NCBI GenBank assembly: GCA_045602655.1
Contig: JAZSBY010000107.1
Coordinates: 1-30,731, forward strand
DNA from: Fimenecus sp045602655
GTDB lineage: Bacteria; Bacillota; Clostridia; Oscillospirales; Acutalibacteraceae
Length of the DNA stretch: 30,731 bases
Direction: 5' to 3'
Positions 8,555-17,133 of the stretch are shown one piece after another; positions within the stretch are counted from its first letter, which is position 1, and the number at the start of each line of letters is the position of its first letter. The notes under the pieces were generated by a model that did no database searches, was not told the DNA's origin, and saw only the letters and a list, made by a program, of their open reading frames with translations. The position numbers and the translations under genes are program-made.

Positions 8555-8583
8555 ATTTTAACATTATTAAAAAAATATTGCAA
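8555..8583 (-). promoter_or_regulatory. Internal promoter of ftsZ
   Basis: Minus strand TTGCAA (8583-8578), 17-bp spacer, TAAAAT (8560-8555), in the AT-rich 149-bp gap between ftsQ and ftsZ. No terminator is seen after ftsQ, so ftsZ should be transcribed both from here and by read-through. The implied leader is about 50 nt. Confidence 0.8.
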
Positions 8584-8648
8584 TATATATTGTATATATT
8601 TTTATGATTTTTAACAATTTTTTTACATATTTTTCGGGTTTTTAAGGG

Positions 8649-9563
8649 TCACTCTGCCTTTGATACAGGTTCTGTTGCCTTTTCTTCGGTTACAGGTACG
8701 GAAATCGGCTCTGTAACAGGCTCTGTTTCAGGTTCGGTTGTTTCCTCCTGAAGGTAGCCTTTTTTGTCAACAGTAAGATTTATTGTGCCTCTGAACTGCA
8801 CATCCTCCTCGTTCTGCTTGTCGATGGCAGCCTTACCGAAGGAAAGCTTTTTCGATAATCTGTCCCCGTCAGTTTTACCTAATTCAAGAGTTATTCTTCC
8901 CTGATAAACTACTTTTATGTTGTATAAATCAGTAATATTGATTTCGGTAATATCCGTAAGTCCCACTTTTTCGCAGGCTTCGTAAACCTCTTTAAGTCTG
9001 GGCAGAGCTTTTTCGTTTTCCAAAGTTATTTGCTCACCCACAACTGCGGACTTAACCTCACCTGCATTGATAAGGGTCTTGTCAGGTCCCACATACTCAA
9101 CATTTGTTTCCAGAACCTTGCCGTTTTTATCCAACAAGTCATAATATCCGTTCTGTGCAATTCCGTAAACTGCGTCTGTTTTTGTCACCTGAATTTCAAG
9201 GTGTGCAGGCAGACGGCGTTTGATTTTCACAGCCCCCACATAGGGCAATTTTTCTGTTATCAGTTTATTTACTCTTTGTTTTGAAAGGAAAATGAGATTA
9301 TCTCCCTTTTCAATCTGTGAAGCAGAAATCACTTCTTCACTTGAATAAACCGCGTCGCCTGTAACAGAGATTTTGTTGATATTAAAAAACAAAAGCAATC
9401 CGATTATAAGTCCTGCAACGAGAAAAATCCCAACTAAAGTGCTTCGGATTATAAGCCTTTTTCTCCTGTTCTTTTTTCTGCGGATATTGGTACGGTTCAC
9501 TATACGCTCATCCTTGGAAAGCACTGTATTCTGTTGTTTTTTAGGCATTTCCTTGTTTTTCAT
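8649..9563 (-). CDS. ftsQ: Cell division protein FtsQ/DivIB
   Basis: A bitopic divisome protein that links FtsL and the septal transpeptidase. The 304 residues comprise a very basic cytoplasmic N-terminus (about 1-37), one transmembrane helix (about 38-61), a POTRA domain beginning KISVTGDAVYSSEEV (about 69-140), and the FtsQ/DivIB beta domain. A low-complexity C-terminal tail of repeated Thr-Glu-Pro units follows (about 270-304) and must lie outside the membrane. The ATG at 9563 has a GGGTGG site and lies inside the 3' end of murA (23-bp overlap), implying translational coupling. Confidence 0.93.
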   Translation of the reverse strand: MKNKEMPKKQQNTVLSKDERIVNRTNIRRKKNRRKRLIIRSTLVGIFLVAGLIIGLLLFFNINKISVTGDAVYSSEEVISASQIEKGDNLIFLSKQRVNKLITEKLPYVGAVKIKRRLPAHLEIQVTKTDAVYGIAQNGYYDLLDKNGKVLETNVEYVGPDKTLINAGEVKSAVVGEQITLENEKALPRLKEVYEACEKVGLTDITEINITDLYNIKVVYQGRITLELGKTDGDRLSKKLSFGKAAIDKQNEEDVQFRGTINLTVDKKGYLQEETTEPETEPVTEPISVPVTEEKATEPVSKAE

Positions 9564-10824
9564 TACTGTCCACCCTTTTTATGTCCGCACCAAGTTTTTC
9601 AAGTATTTTTTCGGGATTTTCATATCCTCTGTCTATATGATGTACTTCCGTTATCTCCGTTATTCCACGAGCCTTGAGTCCCGCAAGAATCATTGCCGAG
9701 CCACCTCGCAAATCCGTAGCCCTTACATTGGCACCGTTGAGATTTCGCACACCCTCAATTACTGCCATTCTGCCCTCAACATGGATTTTTGCACCAAATC
9801 GAAGGAGTTCGCCGATATGCTTGAATCGGCTTTCAAAAATGTTTTCAACGATTACGCTTGTGCCGTCGGCAACAGTGGTAAGTGCCATAATCTGTGCCTG
9901 AACATCCGTAGGAAATCCCGGATGGGGCATTGTGCGAATCATTCTTATTCGTTTGAGTGTTTTCGGTGACTGCAAAATCACCTGTTTTTTATTGACCTCA
10001 ATATTACAGCCCGACTCCCTTAAGGGTTGAATTATGGGAGCAATATGTGAGGGAACAATGTCATTTATTGCAATTTTTCCGCCTGTCATAGCAGTGCCTA
10101 TCATATAGGTTGATGCCACAATTCGGTCGGGAATTACCGTATGCTCGGCAGGTGTTAGTTTTTTTACACCTTCAATTACAACGGTGCTGTCCCCCGCACC
10201 TCGGATTTTTGCACCGCAGCGATTAAGAAAATCTGCCAAATCGCTGATTTCCGGCTCTCGTGCTGCATTTGAAACAATGGTTGTACCCTTTGCAAGAGTG
10301 GCAGCAAGAATTATATTTTCCGTTGCCCCTACGCTTGGGAAGGACAGAGTTATTCTTGTGCCCTCAAGACCATTATCCCCTGCTTTGCACTCGATAAAAC
10401 CGTCCTCCGTTGTAACCTTTGCACCAAATTGTTCCATTGAGGAAAGGTGTAAATCGATGGGACGAAGTCCTATTTCGCATCCACCGGGAGTTGAGAGCTT
10501 TGCCTTGCCCATTCTGCCTAAAATGCCACCTAAAAACACAATGGAGGAACGCATTTCCCGCATTAAATTATCAGGCACATCACTTTTCAAAACATCAGTG
10601 GAGTCAACAGTTATGGTGTGATTATTTCTGTTCACTATGCACCCGAGATACCTGAGTATTTTTATTGTTGCATCCACATCTGAAAGCCGTGGGCAATTAT
10701 GTATTACTGAAACTCCCTCAACTAAAAGAGTTGCAACAAGAATTGGCAGAACGCTGTTTTTAGCACCCTGAACGGTGATTTCACCATTCAGTTTTCTGCC
10801 ACCGTTGATAATTATTTTATTCAA
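9541..10824 (-). CDS. murA: UDP-N-acetylglucosamine 1-carboxyvinyltransferase MurA
   Basis: Catalyses the first committed step of peptidoglycan synthesis, transferring enolpyruvate from PEP to UDP-GlcNAc in the cytoplasm. The 427 residues match the family. Visible are the opening KLNGEITVQGAKNSVLPIL and the catalytic-loop cysteine C116 in STPGGCEIGLRP, the residue that fosfomycin alkylates in this family. The start codon is TTG at 10824: an in-frame TGA lies two codons upstream, and AAAGGG is about 10 nt before it. It sits between murG and ftsQ, where B. subtilis has murB, and overlaps ftsQ by 23 bp. Clostridia often have two MurA paralogues; this is the dcw copy. Confidence 0.97.
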   Translation of the reverse strand: MNKIIINGGRKLNGEITVQGAKNSVLPILVATLLVEGVSVIHNCPRLSDVDATIKILRYLGCIVNRNNHTITVDSTDVLKSDVPDNLMREMRSSIVFLGGILGRMGKAKLSTPGGCEIGLRPIDLHLSSMEQFGAKVTTEDGFIECKAGDNGLEGTRITLSFPSVGATENIILAATLAKGTTIVSNAAREPEISDLADFLNRCGAKIRGAGDSTVVIEGVKKLTPAEHTVIPDRIVASTYMIGTAMTGGKIAINDIVPSHIAPIIQPLRESGCNIEVNKKQVILQSPKTLKRIRMIRTMPHPGFPTDVQAQIMALTTVADGTSVIVENIFESRFKHIGELLRFGAKIHVEGRMAVIEGVRNLNGANVRATDLRGGSAMILAGLKARGITEITEVHHIDRGYENPEKILEKLGADIKRVDSNEKQGNA

Positions 10825-10889
10825 TTTTCACACGCCCTTTATAGTACTATGCGTCACATACTATGCAGTTTGTGTGAATTTTGTTATTT

Positions 10890-12002
10890 TTACAAACTTG
10901 TGATTATTCTGCAAATCTCCGAAAGAGCATCTGTTTTTGCGTTTTTTCCCGCATTTACAGAAATGTCTCTTAATTTGGATTTGTCATTTTTAAGTTCAAG
11001 CACCTTTTCCGAGAGTGCTTTGCCACTAAGGTCTTTTTCTTCAATAAGCACTGCTCCGTTATGCTCTGCAAGTGCCATAGCATTGTGGAACTGATGATTT
11101 TCTGCCACATTCGGTGACGGAATGAGGATTGACGGCTTACAAAGTGCCTGAATTTCGGAAATCGAACTTGCTCCTGCACGACTGATTACCAAATCGCAGG
11201 CAGGAAGACAAATCTCCATATTGTCGATATATTCACGGATTTCAATATTGGTGCCATCACCAAAAGGAACATTCATTTCTTTAAGTTTTTCGGGCACCCA
11301 TTTCCCGAATTTACCCGTTGCGTGTAAAAATCTGATATTTTCTTCATTTTTCAATATATCAAGCATTTCTACAACTGCGTTATTTACAGCATCTGCACCC
11401 AATGAGCCACCCATTGAAAGTACAAGCATTTCGTTATTTTTAATACCCAGTGATGCACGGGCAAAATCTCTGTCCGCCGTTACGATTTCCCGTCTTACGG
11501 GAAGTCCCGTTACCACCGGCGGATTTTTACAGGTCATATATTTTTCTGCCTGCGGGGATGTGAGCATTACCTTGTCAACCTTTTTGGCAAGAGCCTTGTT
11601 GGCAACTCCGGGGAAAGCGTTCTGCTCGTGAATTGCCGTTTTAATTCCCATTTTAACTGCAGTATTGAGAACGGGTCCCGTTACATAACCGCCAAAACCC
11701 ACAACTACATCAGGATTGAATTCTTTGATAATCTTCTTTGAAACTCCCGATGCTTTTAATGTTAAAAAAACTGTTTTTATGTTTTCGATTATACCTGAAA
11801 TTGACAAATCTCGGGACAAGCCGTTCATTTTAACTGTTTTAATCTCAAATCCTGCCTTGGGAACAATCTGTGTTTCCATTCGTCCCTGTGTACCCACAAA
11901 AAGAATTTCACTTGCAGGGTCAAGACGGCGAATTTCTTTAGCAACTGCAACGGCAGGGTTGATGTGACCACCCGTACCACCTGCAACAAACATAATTCTC
12001 AT
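10890..12002 (-). CDS. murG: UDP-GlcNAc:undecaprenyl-pyrophosphoryl-MurNAc-pentapeptide GlcNAc transferase MurG
   Basis: A GT28 glycosyltransferase on the inner membrane face that adds GlcNAc to lipid I to make lipid II. The 370 residues show two Rossmann-like halves: the glycine-rich GGTGGH at 8-13 with the following NPAVAVA, a second G-loop SMGGSLGADAVN near 195, and the UDP-binding CDLVISRAGASSISE near 260. The ATG at 12002 has AGGAGT overlapping the ftsW stop; the gap to ftsW is 6 bp, so translation is coupled. It sits directly after ftsW, the flippase/polymerase partner step. Confidence 0.98.
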   Translation of the reverse strand: MRIMFVAGGTGGHINPAVAVAKEIRRLDPASEILFVGTQGRMETQIVPKAGFEIKTVKMNGLSRDLSISGIIENIKTVFLTLKASGVSKKIIKEFNPDVVVGFGGYVTGPVLNTAVKMGIKTAIHEQNAFPGVANKALAKKVDKVMLTSPQAEKYMTCKNPPVVTGLPVRREIVTADRDFARASLGIKNNEMLVLSMGGSLGADAVNNAVVEMLDILKNEENIRFLHATGKFGKWVPEKLKEMNVPFGDGTNIEIREYIDNMEICLPACDLVISRAGASSISEIQALCKPSILIPSPNVAENHQFHNAMALAEHNGAVLIEEKDLSGKALSEKVLELKNDKSKLRDISVNAGKNAKTDALSEICRIITSL

Positions 12003-12008
12003 AAAGGT

Positions 12009-13238
12009 TTACTCCTTTTTTCTTGCACTGCGGGAAACGGAAAGCACCATACCCATTTCGCAAAGCAGAATAACAAGGGATGTACCGCCTGCGGAGAAGA
12101 AAGGAAGTGAAATACCCGTATTTGGTAAGAAATCACTCACAACTCCTATATTGAGTGCTACCTGAAGACCAATCTGGAAAACAATTCCCATTGAGAGTAA
12201 TGCACCGAAACGGTCCTTTGCATACATTCCTATTTTTATTCCGCGATATATGAGTAAGGCAAAAAGTATAATTATTGCAACTGCACCAACAAAACCCAAT
12301 TCCTCACAGACAATTGAGAAGATAAAGTCGTTCTGCGGTTCGGAAACATAAAGATGCTTCTGCTTTGACTGACCAAGTCCCGTGCCTAAAAGTCCGCCTG
12401 AACCGATGGCATAAAGTGAGTTATTTGTCTGCCAACGAGCACCCAACGGGTCAAAGTCCTTATCAAGCCAGGCAGTAATTCGCTCCCCTGCATATTTTGC
12501 GAGAATGTCGGGGTTGGCAATAAGAAGCACAACTGCGATTACACCGATTATTACACCGACCGTAAACCAACGACCTCTTACCTCACCCAGCCAAAGCATT
12601 ACAACACCGATTAAAAGCATAAGAATTGTACCTGAAACGTGATGTTCAAGATAGACAAGACCTGCAAACAAAAGGATAAGCATTCCGTAGCAAATCACGC
12701 TTGTAAAGGATTTATAAACTGTGTATCTGCCGTTTGTAAGCTGGGGAATTTTGTTAAGTACGGGCATTGTAGTGGGCACTTTGCCTGTTACACCCTTATA
12801 GTTTCTTTCAAGCAATAAGGCTAAAATCATAATAAGACCGATTTTAGCAATTTCAGATGGCTGGAAGGTTGTAAATCCTAAGTTAATCCATCTTTTAAAT
12901 CCGGGTTTGTATTCAGGTAAAAACAAAACAATAACTAAAAGAAACAGGGAAACTGCCACGCCGATTACTGCCACAAGTCTAAAGTACTCATACCTTATTC
13001 GTGAGATTATAAACATAAGCACTATGCCTATAACTGCGAAAATTAACTGACGGACAAAAATCTGTGTGCTGTCACCACGATTATAATAACTGTAAGTATA
13101 GCTGGCAGAAAACAGCATAACAAGTCCGAGGGTTACAATGGTCATAAGAATAACAAGAAAGGGAATGTCCATTGTACCCTGTGCTAAAAATGTATTTATT
13201 ATAGAATTCTTTTTAGTCTTCTTTGTTTTTGTTGCCAT
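12009..13238 (-). CDS. ftsW: Peptidoglycan polymerase FtsW/SpoVE (SEDS family)
   Basis: An integral membrane SEDS glycosyltransferase that polymerises lipid II at the septum with its class B PBP partner. The 409 residues have a Lys/Thr-rich cytoplasmic start and about ten membrane segments. Signatures include FQPSEIAKIGLI (about 145-156) and the C-terminal SLPFFSAGGTSLV. A loop of about 45 residues between two membrane segments (around 165-205) is longer than usual. The ATG has a GGCGGTGAG site. Its position next to murG and in the same operon as ftsI supports FtsW over RodA; in B. subtilis both FtsW and SpoVE exist, and sequence alone does not separate them. Confidence 0.95.
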   Translation of the reverse strand: MATKTKKTKKNSIINTFLAQGTMDIPFLVILMTIVTLGLVMLFSASYTYSYYNRGDSTQIFVRQLIFAVIGIVLMFIISRIRYEYFRLVAVIGVAVSLFLLVIVLFLPEYKPGFKRWINLGFTTFQPSEIAKIGLIMILALLLERNYKGVTGKVPTTMPVLNKIPQLTNGRYTVYKSFTSVICYGMLILLFAGLVYLEHHVSGTILMLLIGVVMLWLGEVRGRWFTVGVIIGVIAVVLLIANPDILAKYAGERITAWLDKDFDPLGARWQTNNSLYAIGSGGLLGTGLGQSKQKHLYVSEPQNDFIFSIVCEELGFVGAVAIIILFALLIYRGIKIGMYAKDRFGALLSMGIVFQIGLQVALNIGVVSDFLPNTGISLPFFSAGGTSLVILLCEMGMVLSVSRSARKKE

Positions 13239-13268
13239 TTTCTCACCGCCTTTTTAGATTTGTTTTAA

Positions 13269-14297
13269 TTATTTAATATTGCCGTAATAGTAAAGTGCAA
13301 GACCTATTGCACAACCAAGCATATTTACAAGGGAAAATACTGTTACGATTTTACGCTCTTTCCAACCACACATTTCAAAGTGGTGGTGAATGGGAGCCAT
13401 TTTGAAAATTCTCTTACCGTGAGTAATCTTGAAATAACCAATCTGGATAACATCTGAAAGTGCTTCGATAACATAGATAATGCCGAAGAATACAAGGATG
13501 ATAGGACAGTCAATTGCATAAGCCAAGGCTACAACCATACCGCCCAAGAACATTGAGCCTGTATCCCCCATCATAACCTTTGACGGATAGTAGTTCCAGA
13601 TAAGATAGCCCAAGCATCCGCCGAAAAGTGCTGCTGCAAGGATACTGATTCCCATAAATTTTGTCATTAAAGCAGCAATACAGAATGCGATTGCCGCAAC
13701 TGATGTTACACTTGCACAGAGTCCGTCAACACCGTCAGTAAAATTAACAGCATTGACTGCACCGTAAATTACTGCAACACCGAAAATCCAGAAGAACCAT
13801 TTAAGGTCCACAGCACCTACGAAAGGTATTTTCATATAGGTAAGACCATTCATATTAAGTGCTGCAAGATAGGCGACAATTAAAATCACCTGCGGAATTG
13901 TTTTTTGAATTTCCGTAAGACCTAAATTTCTCTTTTTAACAACCTTAATATAGTCGTCGGCAAAGCCCACAAGACCAAGTCCGAGGGATAAAACCACACC
14001 TGCTACAAGTTTTACCTTTAAAGTATCAGGCATAATGTGTTCACTTGCGAAAAGATTGCCACCCATAAAGTAGTCTGTAAGGAGAACAACTGCAACTGAA
14101 ACAATTGTACTTACTATGAACATTATTCCGCCCATTATGGGTGTTCCCTGCTTTGATTTGTGCCACGCAGGACCTATATCAAGAATAGTTTGACCAAATT
14201 TTAATTTTCTAAGCCACGGGATGAGCACAAATCCCAATAAAAACGCAATCAAAAAACTTAAAATTGCTGTCACAGCCAATGCTACATAGATATTCAT
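13269..14297 (-). CDS. mraY: Phospho-N-acetylmuramoyl-pentapeptide transferase MraY
   Basis: Makes lipid I by moving phospho-MurNAc-pentapeptide onto undecaprenyl phosphate at the cytoplasmic membrane. The 342 residues form about ten membrane helices. Catalytic and Mg-binding residues are visible: DD at 114-115 in GFADDYIKV, NFTDGVDGL with D188 and D191, D245 in GDTGSMFLGG, and the HHH at 304-306. The ATG has a GGAGAT site and a 15-bp gap from murF. Directly downstream is ftsW; the usual intervening murD is missing. Confidence 0.98.
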   Translation of the reverse strand: MNIYVALAVTAILSFLIAFLLGFVLIPWLRKLKFGQTILDIGPAWHKSKQGTPIMGGIMFIVSTIVSVAVVLLTDYFMGGNLFASEHIMPDTLKVKLVAGVVLSLGLGLVGFADDYIKVVKKRNLGLTEIQKTIPQVILIVAYLAALNMNGLTYMKIPFVGAVDLKWFFWIFGVAVIYGAVNAVNFTDGVDGLCASVTSVAAIAFCIAALMTKFMGISILAAALFGGCLGYLIWNYYPSKVMMGDTGSMFLGGMVVALAYAIDCPIILVFFGIIYVIEALSDVIQIGYFKITHGKRIFKMAPIHHHFEMCGWKERKIVTVFSLVNMLGCAIGLALYYYGNIK

Positions 14298-14312
14298 ATA
14301 AACATCTCCTTA

Positions 14313-15671
14313 TTATACATCCCATTTTTCATAAACCTTTTCAATAATCTCCTCAAGCTTCATTCCGCGACTTGCCTTGAAAAGCAAGGTGTCGCCGATT
14401 TTTATTTCACTTAAAAGAGAGTCTGCAAGTTCATTTTTATCTGTAAAAACAAAAACATCGGAAAGTCCTGCCTTTTTTGCACTGTCCGCCATAAAGAGTG
14501 ACTGCTCACCACAGGTAAAAAGCATATCAACCTTACTTTCTGCAGCATATTCCCCAACAGTTCTGTGAGCAGTTTCGCTATATTCCCCCATCTCGAACAT
14601 ATCGCCTAAAACTGCGATTTTTCTGCCCTTTGCAATTTTACAAAGGGAGTTAAGTCCTGCCTTTTGTGAGTCGGGACTTGCATTGTAGCAGTCCTCAATA
14701 ACTGTAATTCCGCCTGTTTCTTTAATTCTCTGTCGCATTCCTGACGGGGTATAAGAAAGAAGACCGTCTGCGATTTTTTGGGGTGAAATACCGTATTCAA
14801 GACCTACTGCAAAGGCAGTCAAAGCGTCGTAAACATTATGAATTCCAACGGTGGGAATAGTGATTTTCTGCCTTATATCACCTTTAACTGCGACGAATTC
14901 CGTTGTAAGTCCGATTTCCTTGATTTCCTCTGCCAGAACATCACAATTTTTATTTTCAATGCCGAAGAAAATCAATTTATAATCGTCATTTTTAACCGTT
15001 GAAAGCATATCGTTGTCACCATTGAGGAAAAGTGGTGCACCCTTTGGAAGACCCTCTAAAATTTCAAGCTTTGCATTTAAAATGCCTTCTCTTGAACCTA
15101 AATTTTCAATGTGGGAAACACCCACATTGGTGATAATTCCGCAGTCAGGCTTTGCACAATTTGTAAGGTCGGAAATCTGCCCTACACCGTCCATACCCAT
15201 CTCAATAACGGCATTTTTTGTTGAACTTTTGAGTCGGAAAAGTGTTTTCGGAACACCGATTTCGTTGTTTAAATTGCCCTCTGTTTTAAGGGTTTCGCCC
15301 TTTTGAGAGAGTACACAAGCAACCATTTCTTTTGTAGTTGTTTTGCCCACACTGCCCGTAAGTCCAACCACAAGCAAATCATCAAATGAGCTTCTGTAAT
15401 ATGACGCAAAATCAAGTAATGCCTGTTTTGTGTCCTCAACAAAAATTATCGGTGCGTTGCAGTCTGTTTTTTTGTGACTGACAATTGCTCCCACACCCTT
15501 TTCTGCCACATCATTTATAAAATCGTGACCGTCAAAGCGTTCACCCTTGATACAGAAGAAAATAGTGTTTTCGTCCACATCACGACTGTCAATGGACACA
15601 CGATTTATTATATTTTGAGAATCAACAAATGTTCCTAATGCCTTTGCAATTTCCGCTACTTTTAAGTTCAT
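14313..15671 (-). CDS. murF: UDP-MurNAc-tripeptide--D-Ala-D-Ala ligase MurF
   Basis: Adds the D-Ala-D-Ala dipeptide to the UDP-MurNAc-tripeptide in the cytoplasm, using ATP. The 452 residues show the Mur-ligase fold: N-terminal substrate domain (about 1-90) with SIDSRDV, the ATP-binding loop GLTGSVGKTTT at 103-113, NEIGVP near 141, and a C-terminal Rossmann domain from about 325 with AVLGDMFEMG. ATG with GGAGAA; 9 bp from murE, so translationally coupled. It sits where canonical clusters have it, between murE and mraY. Confidence 0.97.
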   Translation of the reverse strand: MNLKVAEIAKALGTFVDSQNIINRVSIDSRDVDENTIFFCIKGERFDGHDFINDVAEKGVGAIVSHKKTDCNAPIIFVEDTKQALLDFASYYRSSFDDLLVVGLTGSVGKTTTKEMVACVLSQKGETLKTEGNLNNEIGVPKTLFRLKSSTKNAVIEMGMDGVGQISDLTNCAKPDCGIITNVGVSHIENLGSREGILNAKLEILEGLPKGAPLFLNGDNDMLSTVKNDDYKLIFFGIENKNCDVLAEEIKEIGLTTEFVAVKGDIRQKITIPTVGIHNVYDALTAFAVGLEYGISPQKIADGLLSYTPSGMRQRIKETGGITVIEDCYNASPDSQKAGLNSLCKIAKGRKIAVLGDMFEMGEYSETAHRTVGEYAAESKVDMLFTCGEQSLFMADSAKKAGLSDVFVFTDKNELADSLLSEIKIGDTLLFKASRGMKLEEIIEKVYEKWDV

Positions 15672-15680
15672 TGTTTTCTC

Positions 15681-17114
15681 CTAAATTCCGTTAAAATACT
15701 CTTTTATTATATCCCTTTCATCAAAGGGGATTTTTTCATTTCCTATAATCTGGTAAGTTTCGTGTCCCTTACCTGCAAGAAGTACCAAATCACCTTTTTT
15801 CGCCTTCGAGAGAGCAAATTCAATTGCCTGACGACGATTTTCAATAACTGCAATTCGTGCTTTTGACTTTTCCATTCCGCAAAGAATGTCATTTATTATA
15901 AGTAAGGGATTTTCCCCTCGGGGATTGTCGCTTGTGACAACAGCCACATTTGCCGTTTCCCCTGCAATTCTGCCCATTTCGGACCGTTTACCTCTGTCTC
16001 TGTCACCGCCACAGCCAAAGACCACAATCACTTTTCCGTTAGTGATTTCACGAACACAGGAAAGAATATTCTGGAGTCCGTCAGGGGTGTGAGCATAGTC
16101 TATCATCACGGTAAAATTTTTGTTAACGGGCACAATTTCAGCCCTGCCCTTTACGGGATTTAAGGAACTGATTGCCTTTGAAATCTTATCAATATCAAAT
16201 CCGAGATTTATTAAAACCGATATGGCACAAAGAGTGTTGTAGACCGTAAATCTGCCATAGAGCGAGGACTGAATTCTGCTTATACAGTCAAGTCCCACAA
16301 ATTCATATCTAATGCCGTTTTCGTTGCAAATCACATTTTTCGCTGTGTAATCTGCCCAATCATCAACGGCTGAATATGTATATTTCTTACAATTTATTCT
16401 CCCGAGATTTGCTTTTATCGTTTCATCATCAATATTCACACAAGCAAATTCGGACTGATTAAAAAGTGAGAGTTTTGCATTTATGTAGTTTTCTATATTG
16501 ATATGATAATCCAGATGCTCGGGGGTGATGTTAGTGAGAGCGGAAGCACAGAAATTCACTCCGTAAACCCTTTGCTGTGCCAAGCCTTGTGAGGAAACCT
16601 CCATAACACAGTATTCACAACCGGATTTCACCATTTCGCTGAAGATTTTCTGCAATTCCATTGGCTCGGGAGTTGTTAAAACTGAATTTTCCGTTTCCTT
16701 ACCCCAACTGTTCTCCACCGTGCCGATTATTCCGCATTTTTTACCCAAAGCATCAAGAATATTCTTAATGAAAAAGCAGGTGGAGGTTTTTCCGTTAGTC
16801 CCCGTAACACCGATAATCTTTAATTTTTCTGACGGATTATTGTAAAAATTTGATGCAATCTGTGATAATGCACATCTCGTGTTTTCAACGATAATCTGCT
16901 CTTTCACACCTAAATCCCTGCTTGTGAGTACTGCAACAGCACCCTTTTCAATAACCCTTTGGGCTAACGAGTGACCGTCACAACGATTACCGTCAATACA
17001 GACAAACAGTGCATTTTTTAAATTTTCATTATCCTTATCCGTTACTCTTTCAACGTCCCTTTCCTCATACACATCCTGAGTTTTCACACCCTTTAGAAGT
17101 GAAGAAAGTTTCAT
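15681..17114 (-). CDS. murE: UDP-MurNAc-tripeptide synthetase MurE (probably meso-DAP adding)
   Basis: Adds the third stem amino acid to UDP-MurNAc-L-Ala-D-Glu. The 477 residues show the P-loop GVTGTNGKTS at 102-111, the substrate loop TTPEPMELQ (about 148-156), and the motif DNPR at 396-399, which in this family marks meso-diaminopimelate specificity rather than L-lysine. ATG with a GAGG site (TGAGGTAAAACA before the ATG). It lies 19 bp after ftsI and 9 bp before murF. The DAP inference rests only on the motif. Confidence 0.97.
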   Translation of the reverse strand: MKLSSLLKGVKTQDVYEERDVERVTDKDNENLKNALFVCIDGNRCDGHSLAQRVIEKGAVAVLTSRDLGVKEQIIVENTRCALSQIASNFYNNPSEKLKIIGVTGTNGKTSTCFFIKNILDALGKKCGIIGTVENSWGKETENSVLTTPEPMELQKIFSEMVKSGCEYCVMEVSSQGLAQQRVYGVNFCASALTNITPEHLDYHINIENYINAKLSLFNQSEFACVNIDDETIKANLGRINCKKYTYSAVDDWADYTAKNVICNENGIRYEFVGLDCISRIQSSLYGRFTVYNTLCAISVLINLGFDIDKISKAISSLNPVKGRAEIVPVNKNFTVMIDYAHTPDGLQNILSCVREITNGKVIVVFGCGGDRDRGKRSEMGRIAGETANVAVVTSDNPRGENPLLIINDILCGMEKSKARIAVIENRRQAIEFALSKAKKGDLVLLAGKGHETYQIIGNEKIPFDERDIIKEYFNGI

Positions 17115-17133
17115 TGTTTTACCTCATATTAAA

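Noticed and set aside
8500..8583. A 28-residue N-terminal extension of FtsZ.
   Set aside because: It covers the promoter and leader, is not FtsZ-like, and AGGAGG points to the ATG at 8499.
9373..9969. A 198-codon plus-strand reading frame.
   Set aside because: It lies antisense to ftsQ and murA, both clear family members, and its translation has no recognisable features.
10184..10621. A 145-codon plus-strand reading frame.
   Set aside because: Antisense shadow inside murA; the composition mirrors the opposite-strand codons.
10853..10867. Direct repeat TACTATGC in the murG-murA gap as a regulatory site.
   Set aside because: Two 8-bp copies 14 bp apart in a short gap are easily due to chance, and no promoter elements go with them.
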